A DNA stretch of 64,000 nucleotides from Solirubrobacter taibaiensis (GCA_027587225.1 JAPDDQ010000036.1:1-64000), one strand, 5' to 3'; counted from the first letter of the stretch, positions 7,471-16,515 are shown. Notes: generated by a model from the sequence alone, not told the origin. Numbers and translations are program-made.

Positions 7471-9962
7471 GGCATGGTCTCCACGAGCTCCGCGACGCGG
7501 TCGAGCTCGGCCACCTCGAGCGCACGCCGGAACGGCGCGCCCGCGGGCGCGACGACCACGAGCCGCTGGACGCGCTCGGCCAGCGCGAACAGCACGCGCA
7601 CTCCGGCGCTGCCGATGAACGCGAGCTCGGACAGATCGACGACGACCGGCTCCGCGCCCAGCGCCGTCAGCTCGGATTCCACCGTGGCGAGGTTGAACTC
7701 GTCGATCTCCCCCGTGATCCGCACCACCGTGAACTCGTCCCCGCGCTCGAGGTCGACGAGCGTGGGCCCGGGCGCCACCGCAGGCGCGTCCAGGCCGGCG
7801 GGCCGGTAGCGCAAGGTCACGGTCGTGCCGTCCGTCGCCTCGTCGACCTCCACTTCGGTCATGAGCGCCCGGACGATCGCCAGCCCGCGACCGCGGTCCC
7901 CGGGGTCGGCCGGCGGGGGCCGCCAGCGTCCGCGGTCGCGCACCACGAGCGTCACCGTCCCGGCGAGCTCGCGCGCCGCGGCCACCTCGACAGCCCCGCT
8001 CGTGCCCTCGGGATACGCGTGCTCGACCGCGTTCGCGCACAGCTCGGCGGCGGCGAGCACGAGCATCTCGGCGTCGCCGCGGTCCACACCGGACGTCGCG
8101 AGCCAGCCGCGCATCGCCTCACGCACGACCGCCAGCTGGTCGGGCCGCGCGGCGAACCACAGCCGCAGCGGCGTGATCTCGGGCACGTGCACGCGCGCGA
8201 CGAGCATCGCGACGTCGTCGGAGCGGCGCGGGTCGGCGGTCGCCAGCAGCTGGTCCGCCAGCGCCTCGGGGGCCAGCGCGCCGTCCGCCGCGCCCGCCAG
8301 CCGCGCCAACCCGGCTTCGAGCCCTTCGCCCCGCCGTTCGATCGCGCCGTCGGAGTACAGGATCAGCGTCCCGTTCTCGGCCAGGGAGGCGGTCGCGTCC
8401 GTGTACGTGTGCCCGAGCGCGCGGTCCAGTGGGACCCCGCGCGCTCCGTTCAGGTAGCGCGGCTCCTCCCCCGGCGCCAGCAGCAACGGTGGCGGATGGC
8501 CGGCGGTGGCGTAGCGCACCTGGCGCGCGCCGGGGTCGATGACCGCGTAGACGACGGTCGCCCCGCGCGCGCCCGGCACGCCTTCCGCGTACCGGCTCAG
8601 CAGCTGCAGGACACGTGCCGGCGCGCGCCCCTCCAGCGCGTACGCGCGCAGTGCGCTGCGCAGCTGCCCCATCGCCGCGGCCGCGCCCGGCCCGTGCCCG
8701 ACCACGTCGCCGACCGCGATCCCCAGCCGCCCGCCGGACAGCGCCAGCGCGTCATAGAAGTCGCCGCCGGCGGCGGCGCCGTCGGCGGTCGGGAGGTACC
8801 GCACCGCGAGCTCGAGCCCTTCCGCTCGCGGCAGCCCGTCGGGTAGGAGCGCCTGCTGGAGCGTGAGTGCCAGGTCGTGCTCGGTCTGGTAGACCCGCGC
8901 CCGGCCGAGGGCCTGGCCGCACAGCCGGGTCAGCGTCAGCAGGTAGTCGCGATCCGCGGGGCCGAACGTGCGCGGCGAGTCGAACACGAGCCCGATCGCC
9001 CCCAGCGCCGCTCCCCCGTCCACGAGCGGCAGCAACGCCGCCGACTGCGCCTGTGGCCGCACCTCGGCGAAGCGCGGGTAGCGGCCGAAGATGGCGTCCG
9101 CGCTCTCCAACCACAGTGGCGTCGCGGTGCGCACGGCCTCGGCCAGCGGCAGCTCCGCGTCCAGTGAGAACGAGCGGAACCGCTGCACCGTGCCCTCGGA
9201 GTGCCCCGCGGCGTGCGCGAGCTCCAATGTCCGCCGGTCGTGATCGACGATCGCCACCCAGGCGCTCGACGCCCGCAGCGCCTCCGCGCCCTGCGCCGCC
9301 GCCGTGGCCGCGACCTCGTGCGGCGTGAGCGCCCGGGCCAGATCGGCGGTGGTCGCCTGCAGGCGGTTGAGGCGGCTGTAGAGCGAAGCGCGCTCCAGCG
9401 CGTGCGCCGCCACTCGCCCGAGTGCCTCCAACAGCTCGCGTTCGGCGGGCAGGAACACGCCGTCCGCGCGGTTGACCGCCACCGCGCCGAGCAGCTCCGG
9501 TCCCGCGAGCATCGGCACCGCGCAGAACGTGCCCACAGCTGACCGCAGGGCGGGATAGCGGGTGGCGACATCGGCGACCGTGCGTCGCTCGCGAGCGGCC
9601 TCGGGCGCCGGCAGGTCATCCCCGAGCCCGAGCTCGCCGTAATCCTCCAGGATCGTCGCGTCGTGGCCCCACGAGCCGACGACCCGGAGCGTGGCGCCCC
9701 CATCGAGCGCGTAGACGATCCCGCCGGTGCTCCCCAGCGCTCGCGCGCCATGCTCGGCCACGGCCGCCCCGACATGCTCCGGCGTGACCGCCCCGGACAG
9801 CGCGGAAGTGACCCCCAGCAGCGCTTCGAGCGCTGCCAGCCGTGCGGCTTGGTCGGGTCCGTCGGTCAGCGTGGAACGGACAGTACCCGTGAAGTCCAGG
9901 ACGTGCGATCGCTGGGTGGTCGGAGAACGGGCTCGTGGATTGAACGTCAACGGCGAGCACAC
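7467..9962 (-). CDS. Multidomain GAF-GAF-SpoIIE phosphatase-HATPase-STAS regulator
   Basis: An 831-residue cytoplasmic protein from GTG 9962. Domains in order: GAF at about 25-190, GAF at about 200-350, PP2C/SpoIIE phosphatase at about 370-575 (GGDFYDAL, GDVVGHGPGA, YSDGAIERRG, RRSDDVAML), a GHKL anti-sigma kinase-type ATPase at about 595-715 (ELCANAVEHAYPEG, DRGRGLAIVRAL) and a C-terminal STAS domain at about 735-831 (VVVDLSELAFIGSAGVRVLF, with the phosphorylatable Ser context). It therefore joins the three parts of a partner-switching module, phosphatase, anti-sigma kinase and antagonist, in one chain. By family knowledge it should sense a ligand or redox state through the GAF domains and set sigma-factor availability. 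A GTG a few codons in (VLDFTG) is an alternative start. Confidence 0.93.
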   Translation of the reverse strand: MCSPLTFNPRARSPTTQRSHVLDFTGTVRSTLTDGPDQAARLAALEALLGVTSALSGAVTPEHVGAAVAEHGARALGSTGGIVYALDGGATLRVVGSWGHDATILEDYGELGLGDDLPAPEAARERRTVADVATRYPALRSAVGTFCAVPMLAGPELLGAVAVNRADGVFLPAERELLEALGRVAAHALERASLYSRLNRLQATTADLARALTPHEVAATAAAQGAEALRASSAWVAIVDHDRRTLELAHAAGHSEGTVQRFRSFSLDAELPLAEAVRTATPLWLESADAIFGRYPRFAEVRPQAQSAALLPLVDGGAALGAIGLVFDSPRTFGPADRDYLLTLTRLCGQALGRARVYQTEHDLALTLQQALLPDGLPRAEGLELAVRYLPTADGAAAGGDFYDALALSGGRLGIAVGDVVGHGPGAAAAMGQLRSALRAYALEGRAPARVLQLLSRYAEGVPGARGATVVYAVIDPGARQVRYATAGHPPPLLLAPGEEPRYLNGARGVPLDRALGHTYTDATASLAENGTLILYSDGAIERRGEGLEAGLARLAGAADGALAPEALADQLLATADPRRSDDVAMLVARVHVPEITPLRLWFAARPDQLAVVREAMRGWLATSGVDRGDAEMLVLAAAELCANAVEHAYPEGTSGAVEVAAARELAGTVTLVVRDRGRWRPPPADPGDRGRGLAIVRALMTEVEVDEATDGTTVTLRYRPAGLDAPAVAPGPTLVDLERGDEFTVVRITGEIDEFNLATVESELTALGAEPVVVDLSELAFIGSAGVRVLFALAERVQRLVVVAPAGAPFRRALEVAELDRVAELVETMP

Positions 9963-10005
9963 CGTCTAGCGTCGCGTCGCGGCCTGCGTGCTTTTTGCGG
10001 GTGAG

Positions 10006-10188
10006 GCGGGTGCCCCGCACTGCGTGAACGCCTTCGCGTTCACGTCTTTCACGCCGAGGGACGGTCCTCGCCACGCGAGGTGTGAGTTTGTCGGGCTATG
10101 GCTGACTAAGTCGTACCTCGCGTGCCCGGTTGGCGCGTTGCCGCTCACTCGCGCGAGGCGAGGAACAAACCGGTCCTGTGAGGACCGG
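10006..10188. other. Cluster of inverted repeats in a gene-free region
   Basis: The 440 bp between 9963 and 10403 hold no convincing gene. This part contains four inverted repeats: GCGGG/CCCGC (10006-10018), a 9-bp perfect stem CGTGAACGC/GCGTTCACG with a 4-nt loop (10023-10044), widely spaced arms CACGCGAGGT (10072-10081) and ACCTCGCGTG (10115-10124), and CCGGTCC/GGACCGG (10170-10188). The CACGCGAG...CTCGCGTG arms recur at 23537-23590 with nearly the same spacing and a shared central CTAT. This block is therefore the upstream module of the repeat described at 10254-10350. Confidence 0.6.
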
Positions 10189-10253
10189 ATCGTGCACGAC
10201 CCCCGCGAACTGGGCCCAACCGCACACGCCCGCGCCCGGGCGCACCCGGTGCA

Positions 10254-10350
10254 ACCGGCTCACCCGCACAAGAGCGCGCCGGCCGCGGCGGGTCAAGTCA
10301 TTTGCACGCGAAGCGCAAATGACTTGACGCGACGCCCGACGGTGTGCTCC
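10254..10350 (+). repeat. Structured intergenic repeat, copy 1 (nested stems)
   Basis: The block begins CCGGCTCACCCGC and holds two nested stems. The inner stem is 14 bp and perfect: GTCAAGTCATTTGC (10292-10305) with GCAAATGACTTGAC (10315-10328), closing a 9-nt loop ACGCGAAGC. The outer stem pairs GAGCGCGCCG (10272-10281) with CGGTGTGCTC (10340-10349) and includes two G-T pairs (10276-10345 and 10278-10343), which are wobble pairs only in plus-strand RNA. Copy 2 lies at 23663-23759. Four inner base pairs differ between copies with both sides changed. No T-tract follows, so it is not a standard terminator. A structured RNA or a palindromic repeat element are the main options. Confidence 0.75.
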
Positions 10351-10403
10351 CCGGACGCGCCCGACGCCGCACGCGACGAGCGCGGAACTCCAGGCGCTAC
10401 CAA

Positions 10404-11771
10404 CTACCGGCGCTTCAAAGTGGCGCTCGTCGCGCCCGCGGCGTGGAAGCGGTAGGACGCGCCGACGCTCAGCCGGGTGGTCCAGCTCCAGTAGCCCTGG
10501 GCGTCCGTCCGCCGCGTGCCGATCTTCCGCCACGAGGACGAACCGGCCAGCTTGCGCTCGACCGTGACCGTCCGCGTCTCACGCGTGCGGACCTGGCCCC
10601 ACAGGCGCCCACGGGAGGCGTCGAGCGCGAACGGGGTGGCGAAGCGCTTGAGGCTCGGCTTGGCTCGCCCGTCGGCGAAGTACACGCCCGACTGCCAGCC
10701 GCCGTTCTCGTTGTTGAGCGAGCGCGGCTCGTCGATCCACAGGTACTGCGCGAACAGCTTCACGCGCGGGTTGCGCCACGCCTGGTAGGCGGCGCGCTGG
10801 AGCCACTGGTCCTGCTGGGTGAGCGTGATGCCGGTGAACTTGTCCGGCGGGTTGGTCTGGTAGCCGAACTCGTCCAGGTAGAGGTCCAGCTTGCTCTTGG
10901 TGCCCTTGAGGCGCTTGGCCTTGGAGAGCTTGTCGAGCACGGCCGTGAGGCGCGACAGGGACGCGATCGAGACGTCGTCGGCCTGCGGGAACACGGTCTC
11001 CGGCGCGGCCAGGACGCCATGCGGATGGAACGCGAAGCCGTCGGCCGGCGCCGGCTTGAAGTTCTTGCAGCGCCCGGTTGACAGCTTCTTGAAGTTGGCG
11101 TCCACGCAACCGAGGGCACGCAGGAACGCGAGCGGCCGGTGGTTGGCGTTCTCGTTGCTGATCCGGCTGCCACGGCTGGACATGGCGCCGATGAGCACCT
11201 GCGCCTTGCTGTCGGCAGCGTGGATCGCGGGGTAGGCGGCGGCCACGAGGTCGCGGTACAGATGCGGGGCGACCGAGTTGCAGACCTTGCCGAAGCACGC
11301 GGCCTGGGGGCGCAGCCAGCCGCCGAGGTTCGGCTCGTTCCAGAGGATGTAGCGGTCGACCTTGTCGCCGTAGCGCGCCGCGACCATCTCCGCGAACTCG
11401 CCGAAAAGCTTCGGATCCGGGTCATAGCGCGGCTCGCCGCGCTCGGAGCGGCGGCTCACCCACAGCGGGCCCGGGCCGGTGATGGTGAGCATCGGCTTCA
11501 GGCCGGCGGCGTCCACGCGTGCCACGGCGGCGTCGAGCTGCCCCCAGTCGTAGGTGCCGGTCGGCGAGCTGGGCGCGATCCGCGACCACACCGCCAGCAT
11601 GCGCACGGTCTGGATGCCGTTCTCCTGCCACTCGAGCACGGCCTTGTCAGCGTTTGGCCCTCCGGCGAGCAGGATGCGGTCATCCGCGATCCCGATCTCC
11701 GGCCCGGCAGCGTGCGCGGGGGCGGCGGTGAAGATGAGCAGAGCGGCGAGTACGGCGAACAGCAGGCGCAT
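10404..11771 (-). CDS. Secreted clan GH-A glycoside hydrolase (GH39/GH5-like)
   Basis: A 455-residue protein with signal peptide (MRLLFAVLAALLIFTAAPAH). The (beta/alpha)8 clan-A signatures are visible: YILWNEPN with the acid/base Glu at 146, and LYLDEFGYQ with the candidate nucleophile Glu at 301. VRMLAVWSRIAP near residue 57 is the typical early-strand motif. The C-terminal 80 residues (RLWGQVRTRETRTVTVERKL onward) look like a small beta-sandwich accessory domain. Substrate cannot be read from sequence. Proteins of this type are usually annotated as cellulase- or beta-xylosidase-like. The start ATG at 11771 is the only one placing the signal peptide at the N-terminus. Confidence 0.8.
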   Translation of the reverse strand: MRLLFAVLAALLIFTAAPAHAAGPEIGIADDRILLAGGPNADKAVLEWQENGIQTVRMLAVWSRIAPSSPTGTYDWGQLDAAVARVDAAGLKPMLTITGPGPLWVSRRSERGEPRYDPDPKLFGEFAEMVAARYGDKVDRYILWNEPNLGGWLRPQAACFGKVCNSVAPHLYRDLVAAAYPAIHAADSKAQVLIGAMSSRGSRISNENANHRPLAFLRALGCVDANFKKLSTGRCKNFKPAPADGFAFHPHGVLAAPETVFPQADDVSIASLSRLTAVLDKLSKAKRLKGTKSKLDLYLDEFGYQTNPPDKFTGITLTQQDQWLQRAAYQAWRNPRVKLFAQYLWIDEPRSLNNENGGWQSGVYFADGRAKPSLKRFATPFALDASRGRLWGQVRTRETRTVTVERKLAGSSSWRKIGTRRTDAQGYWSWTTRLSVGASYRFHAAGATSATLKRR

Positions 11772-11823
11772 ATGTGTGATGCAAACGCGCTTACTCCTGC
11801 CCGAGTTGCGGTGTAATCAAGGG

Positions 11824-13674
11824 ATGGCTACGACCGACGTGAGCGAACGCGAGGCTCGGCAGGTCGCCGAAGCCGCGCGTGAGCAGGACTGGAAACTGCC
11901 GAGCTTTGGCAAGGAGCTCTTCCTCGGCAACTTCCGTCTGGACCTGATTCACCCCCAGCCCAAACTCGACGCCGACGCGGTCGAGAAGGGCGAGGCCTTC
12001 CTGAAGACACTGCGCGAGTTCCTCGAGGAGCAGGTCGATCCGCTCCAGATCGAGCGCGACTCGAAGATCCCCGACGAGGTGATCAAGGGCTTCCAGGACA
12101 TCGGCGCGATGGGGATGAAGGTCGCGACGCAGTACGGCGGTCTCGGTCTCTCGCAGGTGTATTACAACCGGGCGCTGGTCATGATCGGCACCTATCACGG
12201 CGCGCTGGGCGCGCTGGTGTCCGCGCACCAGTCGATCGGCGTCGCCGAGCCGCTGCGCATGTTCGGCACCGAGGAGCAGAAGCAGCAGTGGCTGCCGCGC
12301 GTGGCGCGGACCGACATCTCCGCGTTCCTGCTGACCGAGCACGACGTCGGCTCCGACCCCGCGCGGGTGGCGACGTCCGCCGAGCCCGTCGAGGGCGGCT
12401 ACGTCCTCAACGGCACGAAGCTGTGGGCCACGAACGGCTCGATCGCCGACGTCGTCGTCGTGATGGCGCGCGTGCCCAAGTCCGAGGATCGCAAGGGCGG
12501 CATCAGCGCCTTCGTCCTGGACTACAAGACTCAAGGCGTCACCGTCCTGCACCGCAACGCGTTCATGGGCCTGAAGGGGATCGAGAACTCGGTCACCGAG
12601 CTCAAGGACGTCTTCGTGCCGGCGGAGAACCTGATCGGCAAGGAGGGCTGGGGCCTCAAGATCGCCCTGTCCACCCTCAATACGGGCCGTCTGGCGCTGC
12701 CGGCGATCTGCGTCGGCCAGTCCAAGTGGGCGACGAAGATCGCGCGCGAGTGGTCCAACGAGCGCGTCCAGTGGGGGCGCCCGATCGGCAAGCACGACGC
12801 CGTGGCACAGAAGAACGCGTTCATCGCGGCGACGGCGTTCGGCCTGGAGGCGATGCTCGACGTCGCCTCGCGCCTGGCCGACGAGAAGCGCAACGACGTC
12901 CGCATCGAGGCCGCGATCGCGAAGCTCTACGGCTCCGAGCTGGGCTGGAAGGTGCTCGACGAGCTCGTCCAGGTCCGCGGCGGGCGCGGCTACGAGACGG
13001 CCGAGTCGCTGAAGGCGCGCGGCGAGAAGCCGATCCCGGTCGAGCAGGCGCTGCGCGACATGCGCATCAACCGCATCTTCGAGGGCTCCACCGAGATCAT
13101 GCACCTGCTGATCGCGCGTGAGGCCGTGGACCAGCACCTGCAGGTCGCAGGCGACATCCTGGAGCCGGAGACGCCGCTGCAGGACAAGGCCAAGAGCGCC
13201 GTCGCGGCGGGCACGTTCTACGCCAAGTGGCTGCCAAAGCTGGTCGTCGGCGAGGGCCACAAGCCGAGCGGCTACGACGAGTTCGGCGACCTCGCCGTGC
13301 ACCTGCGCTACGCGGAGCGCTCCTCACGCCGGCTCGCGCGCTCGACGTTCTACGCGATGGGCCGCTGGCAGGCCAAGCTCGAGCAGCGCCAGTCGTTCCT
13401 CGGGCGGATCGTGGACATCGGCGCCGAGCTGTTCGCCATCTCCGCGGCCGTGGTCTACGCCGACACGATCGCGCGGGAGACGCCGGAACGCGCCGACTCG
13501 GCGCGTGAGCTGGCCGACCTGTTCTGCGCGCAGGCCAAGCGCCGCGCCGACGAGCTGTTCCACAAGCTGTGGTCCAACGACGACGACGCGGGCTACTCCA
13601 CCGCGATGAAGCTCCTCGACGGGCGCTACGCCTGGCTCGAAGAGGGCATCGTGGACCCCTCCGACAGCCGCTGA
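11824..13674 (+). CDS. Acyl-CoA dehydrogenase (long form)
   Basis: A 616-residue FAD enzyme of the acyl-CoA dehydrogenase family: FLLTEHDVGSDPA (FAD/substrate loop near 170), LNGTKLWATNGSIAD, and INRIFEGSTEIMHL, where Glu420 sits in the position of the MCAD/VLCAD catalytic base. The extra C-terminal helical region of about 160 residues resembles VLCAD-like or FadE-type members and is larger than the roughly 380 residues of short forms. It should catalyse alpha,beta-dehydrogenation in fatty-acid oxidation with electron-transfer flavoprotein as acceptor. The start ATG at 11824 has TGTAAT 6 nt upstream and no clear Shine-Dalgarno. The gene overlaps the convergent symporter by 49 bp. Confidence 0.93.
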   Translation: MATTDVSEREARQVAEAAREQDWKLPSFGKELFLGNFRLDLIHPQPKLDADAVEKGEAFLKTLREFLEEQVDPLQIERDSKIPDEVIKGFQDIGAMGMKVATQYGGLGLSQVYYNRALVMIGTYHGALGALVSAHQSIGVAEPLRMFGTEEQKQQWLPRVARTDISAFLLTEHDVGSDPARVATSAEPVEGGYVLNGTKLWATNGSIADVVVVMARVPKSEDRKGGISAFVLDYKTQGVTVLHRNAFMGLKGIENSVTELKDVFVPAENLIGKEGWGLKIALSTLNTGRLALPAICVGQSKWATKIAREWSNERVQWGRPIGKHDAVAQKNAFIAATAFGLEAMLDVASRLADEKRNDVRIEAAIAKLYGSELGWKVLDELVQVRGGRGYETAESLKARGEKPIPVEQALRDMRINRIFEGSTEIMHLLIAREAVDQHLQVAGDILEPETPLQDKAKSAVAAGTFYAKWLPKLVVGEGHKPSGYDEFGDLAVHLRYAERSSRRLARSTFYAMGRWQAKLEQRQSFLGRIVDIGAELFAISAAVVYADTIARETPERADSARELADLFCAQAKRRADELFHKLWSNDDDAGYSTAMKLLDGRYAWLEEGIVDPSDSR

Positions 13675-15080
13675 AACCGGCTGGGCTCGGGCGTGTCCGC
13701 TTGCGGGCGCGCCCGGCTCACCGTCACGTTCACGATCACGTTCGCGACGAGGCCGATCAGGCCCGCGTTGATCCCGAGGAACGGGTCGTTGCCGCTCAGC
13801 GCGAGCGGGACGACGATCGCCTCGCCCACGAGCAGGCCCGCGAGCGCGCCCTGCACGGTCATCTTCCGCCACAGCAGGCCGCCGACGAGTGGCGGGACGA
13901 GCTGCGCGATGCCCTCGTAGGAGAGCACGGACAGGCGCACGAGCGCGTCCGGGAACAGCAACGCGCCGCCGAGCGCCGCGAGGCCGCTCGCCACCACGAC
14001 CATCCGCGCCCGGTTGACCGACTGGCCGCCCCAGAGCGTGCCGATGCAGAGCATGAACACGGCCATCGGGACGATCGCGCTCAGCGCGCCCGCGACACCG
14101 ACGATGCCCACGACCCAGCCCGGCAGCTCGGCGGTGACCATCGCGAGCAGCGCGAGGTCGTTGGACTCGAGGTTCGGGACGACGAACATCGCCGCCATAC
14201 CGAGCATCACCGGCACGAGCAGCAGCAGCGAGTACATCGGCAGGAAGATCGCGTTGCGGCGGATCGTGTTCGGCGACTTGGAGCCCAGATAGCCGGCCAC
14301 GAAGCTCGGGAACACGGTGAACGCGACGCCGTTGAGGATGCACGTGCTCATGAACCAGAGCACGCCGAGCCCGGGCGACTCGTTGCCGGGCAGCGTCAGC
14401 CAGTCCGGCCGCTCGGTGCGGATGCGCTCGAACAGGTTCGCGTGCGAGCCGAACAGCTTCAGCGGCAGGTAGATGGCGAGGAAGACGATCGTGAGGATCA
14501 CGAGCGCATCCTTGAACACGCTCACCCAGGCGCTGCCGCGCAGGCCGGAGATCAGCACGAAGCCCGCGGAGACGACGAAGCCGATCACGAACGCGGTCTC
14601 GAGCGGGATCTCGTTGTAGGAGATCGCGTTCACGACCAGGCCCATGCCCTGGATCTGCAGCTGGATGTAGGGCAGCAGCGCGATCGTGGCCACGATCGCG
14701 ACCACCAGGCCGAACCGCGGTGACTTGAAGCGGTGGGCGAGGATCTCGCGCACGCTCACCAGCTGGTGGCGGGCCGCGTAGCTCCACACCATCGGCGCGA
14801 ACAGGTAGACCGTCGCGTAGCCCGTGGCCATGTAGCCGACGAGGTAGAGGATCGGCGCGCCGTAGCCGTACGCCCAGCCCGCGGCGCCGAGGTACGAGAA
14901 GCTCGTGTAGCACTCGCCCGCAAGCAGGACCCAGGTGAGGATCACGCCGAACGAGCGGCCGCCGACGGCCCACTGCTCGCGGTCGGCGTCGCGGCCGCGC
15001 ATGGCGGCGACGCCCAGGCCGATGGTGGCGACCATCGCCACCGCGAAGATCGTGATCGCGACCTTGGCGTCAGTCGACAT
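13626..15080 (-). CDS. Sodium:solute symporter (SSS family)
   Basis: A 484-residue polytopic membrane protein with about 13 hydrophobic segments. The family features include WAVGGRSFG near residue 38, LLAGECYTSFSYLGAAGWAY and a GLRGSAWVSVFKDAL segment. It couples Na+ influx to uptake of an organic solute such as an organic acid, amino acid or sugar; the substrate cannot be deduced. It follows the DUF3311 gene with an 11-bp overlap, the usual pairing for actinobacterial SSS symporters. With the M20 hydrolase, aldehyde dehydrogenase and SDR upstream it forms one leftward operon, suggesting uptake and degradation of a common substrate. Confidence 0.92.
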   Translation of the reverse strand: MSTDAKVAITIFAVAMVATIGLGVAAMRGRDADREQWAVGGRSFGVILTWVLLAGECYTSFSYLGAAGWAYGYGAPILYLVGYMATGYATVYLFAPMVWSYAARHQLVSVREILAHRFKSPRFGLVVAIVATIALLPYIQLQIQGMGLVVNAISYNEIPLETAFVIGFVVSAGFVLISGLRGSAWVSVFKDALVILTIVFLAIYLPLKLFGSHANLFERIRTERPDWLTLPGNESPGLGVLWFMSTCILNGVAFTVFPSFVAGYLGSKSPNTIRRNAIFLPMYSLLLLVPVMLGMAAMFVVPNLESNDLALLAMVTAELPGWVVGIVGVAGALSAIVPMAVFMLCIGTLWGGQSVNRARMVVVASGLAALGGALLFPDALVRLSVLSYEGIAQLVPPLVGGLLWRKMTVQGALAGLLVGEAIVVPLALSGNDPFLGINAGLIGLVANVIVNVTVSRARPQADTPEPSRFQRLSEGSTMPSSSQA

Positions 15081-15303
15081 CGGTGCGCTCCGCCTCGTCG
15101 CGCAGGTAGTACGGGTCCTTGCGGGCCGCGAGCCAGATCGCGAGCGGGCTGAGGATCACCGCCAGCAGTGCCCAGAAGAACAGGAACGGGAGCCCGAGGA
15201 TCACGGGCTCGGCGCGGTTGGCGAGCGGGATCGCGGCGACGAACAGGACGAACGGGACGAGCAGCCACAGGAGGGAACTGCGGCCTCTGACGTGGTTGAT
15301 CAC
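15070..15303 (-). CDS. DUF3311 small membrane protein, symporter partner
   Basis: A 77-residue protein with two hydrophobic helices (LLWLLVPFVLFVAAIPLANR and ILGLPFLFFWALLAVILSPL) and a charged tail (ARKDPYYLRDEAERTDVD). This is the DUF3311 pattern, typically encoded immediately before an SSS symporter, as here. The ATG at 15303 overlaps the upstream M20 stop (ATGA), and its 3' end overlaps the symporter start by 11 bp, so all three are probably translated in a coupled way. A role as small symporter subunit or assembly factor is inference from this conserved pairing. Confidence 0.85.
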   Translation of the reverse strand: MINHVRGRSSLLWLLVPFVLFVAAIPLANRAEPVILGLPFLFFWALLAVILSPLAIWLAARKDPYYLRDEAERTDVD

Positions 15304-16505
15304 GTGGCCTCCATCAGGTTGGCGATGGTCAGCGCGAGTCCCTTCGTGCCGAGGATGAGGTCCTGGACGGTGATGTGCTCGTCGGCGATGTGGCTGAGGC
15401 CGGTCTGGCCCGGACCGTAGACGAGCGAGTTGGTGATGCCGGCGTTGTGGACGACGAAGCGCTGGTCGTCGGAGCCCGCGGAGATGAGGATGCGGGGCTG
15501 GAGGCCGAGTGTCTTGACAGCGCGTTTTGCCGCCTGGACGACCGGCTCGTCCTCGCTCACCAGCGTCGGTTGGGTGCTGTAGAGCTCGTGATAGTCGTGC
15601 TTGATCCCGTCGAGCGGGGCCAGCAACTCGCGCCGCGCCTCGTCGAGGTCCTCCCCCGGGATCAAACGGCGGTTGAAGGTGACCGTGCAGCGGTCGGGAA
15701 CGATGTTCGTGGCGTGGCCGCCGCGGATTGTGTCGAACGACAGCGTCGAGCGCTGGTTGTCGGGCGTGACGCCGTAGTCGGTGATGCGCGTCTCGAGTTG
15801 CGGGCGCAATTCGCGATCCAGCGTCGCGAGGTAGCGCGCCATCAGCTCGACGGCGTTGACGCCGAGCTGCGGCGCCGACCCGTGCGCCTGCTTGCCGAAG
15901 ATCGTGATCTCGCCCCAGATCGCGCCCTTGTGGCCGATGCCGACGCCGTCGGGCCCGAACGGCTCGGTGATGATCACCGCGTCGCCTTCGAGCAGCCCCT
16001 GCTCGACGAGCCAGCCCATGCCCGCGTTGCGCACGCCGACGGTCTCCTCATCGGGCACCGCGCTCTGATGGACGTTGGGATTGAGGCCCGCGCGGCGCAG
16101 CGCTTCGACGGCGATGATCTGCGCGGCGAGGCCGCTCTTCATGTCCGCGGAACCGCGGCCATAGATGTGGCCGTCGTGCAGCTCGCCGCCGAACGGGTCG
16201 CGCGTCCAGTCGTTGCCGACGGGAACGACGTCGTAGTGGCCGTTGAGGTGGACGAGCGGGCCGTCGCCGGCGAGCTTGCCGATCAGGTTCGGGCGCGGCA
16301 GCCCTTGGCCCAGCGGCGCGAGCTCGGTGGGCGCGTGGTGGACCTCGGTGGCGTACCCGTAGCCGTCGAGGACCGCGCGCAGGTCGGCGACGAACTCCTC
16401 GTACGCCTCACCCGGCGGGTTGACGGTGGGGATCCGGATCAGGCGCTGGAGCAGCGTGATGAGCTCATCCTGCAGCTCGTCGACCGCGGCGAGGATCGCC
16501 TTCAT
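15300..16505 (-). CDS. M20-family metallo-amidohydrolase (ArgE/DapE/ACY1-like)
   Basis: A 401-residue cytoplasmic protein with the M20 zinc-site motifs: LNGHYDVVP (His/Asp), GRGSADMKSG (bridging Asp), VPDEETVG (catalytic Glu plus zinc Glu), ITEPFG and a C-terminal GLSHIADEHI His. A dimerisation-lid domain lies between, around SAPQLGVNAVELM. These enzymes remove acyl or amide groups from amino-acid derivatives; the exact substrate is open. It starts 10 bp after the aldehyde dehydrogenase stop and overlaps DUF3311 by 4 bp. The operon context suggests hydrolysis of an imported N-acylated or amide substrate. Confidence 0.9.
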   Translation of the reverse strand: MKAILAAVDELQDELITLLQRLIRIPTVNPPGEAYEEFVADLRAVLDGYGYATEVHHAPTELAPLGQGLPRPNLIGKLAGDGPLVHLNGHYDVVPVGNDWTRDPFGGELHDGHIYGRGSADMKSGLAAQIIAVEALRRAGLNPNVHQSAVPDEETVGVRNAGMGWLVEQGLLEGDAVIITEPFGPDGVGIGHKGAIWGEITIFGKQAHGSAPQLGVNAVELMARYLATLDRELRPQLETRITDYGVTPDNQRSTLSFDTIRGGHATNIVPDRCTVTFNRRLIPGEDLDEARRELLAPLDGIKHDYHELYSTQPTLVSEDEPVVQAAKRAVKTLGLQPRILISAGSDDQRFVVHNAGITNSLVYGPGQTGLSHIADEHITVQDLILGTKGLALTIANLMEAT

Positions 16506-16515
16506 CTGACCCGGA

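Noticed and set aside
10292..10328. Long hairpin as a simple Rho-independent terminator
   Set aside because: No T-run on either strand, nested outer stem, and a covarying second copy point to something other than a terminator.
13324..14973. 549-residue frame in the symporter region
   Set aside because: It is an alternative frame on the same strand as the symporter, extending antisense to the acyl-CoA dehydrogenase, with no membrane helices or motifs.
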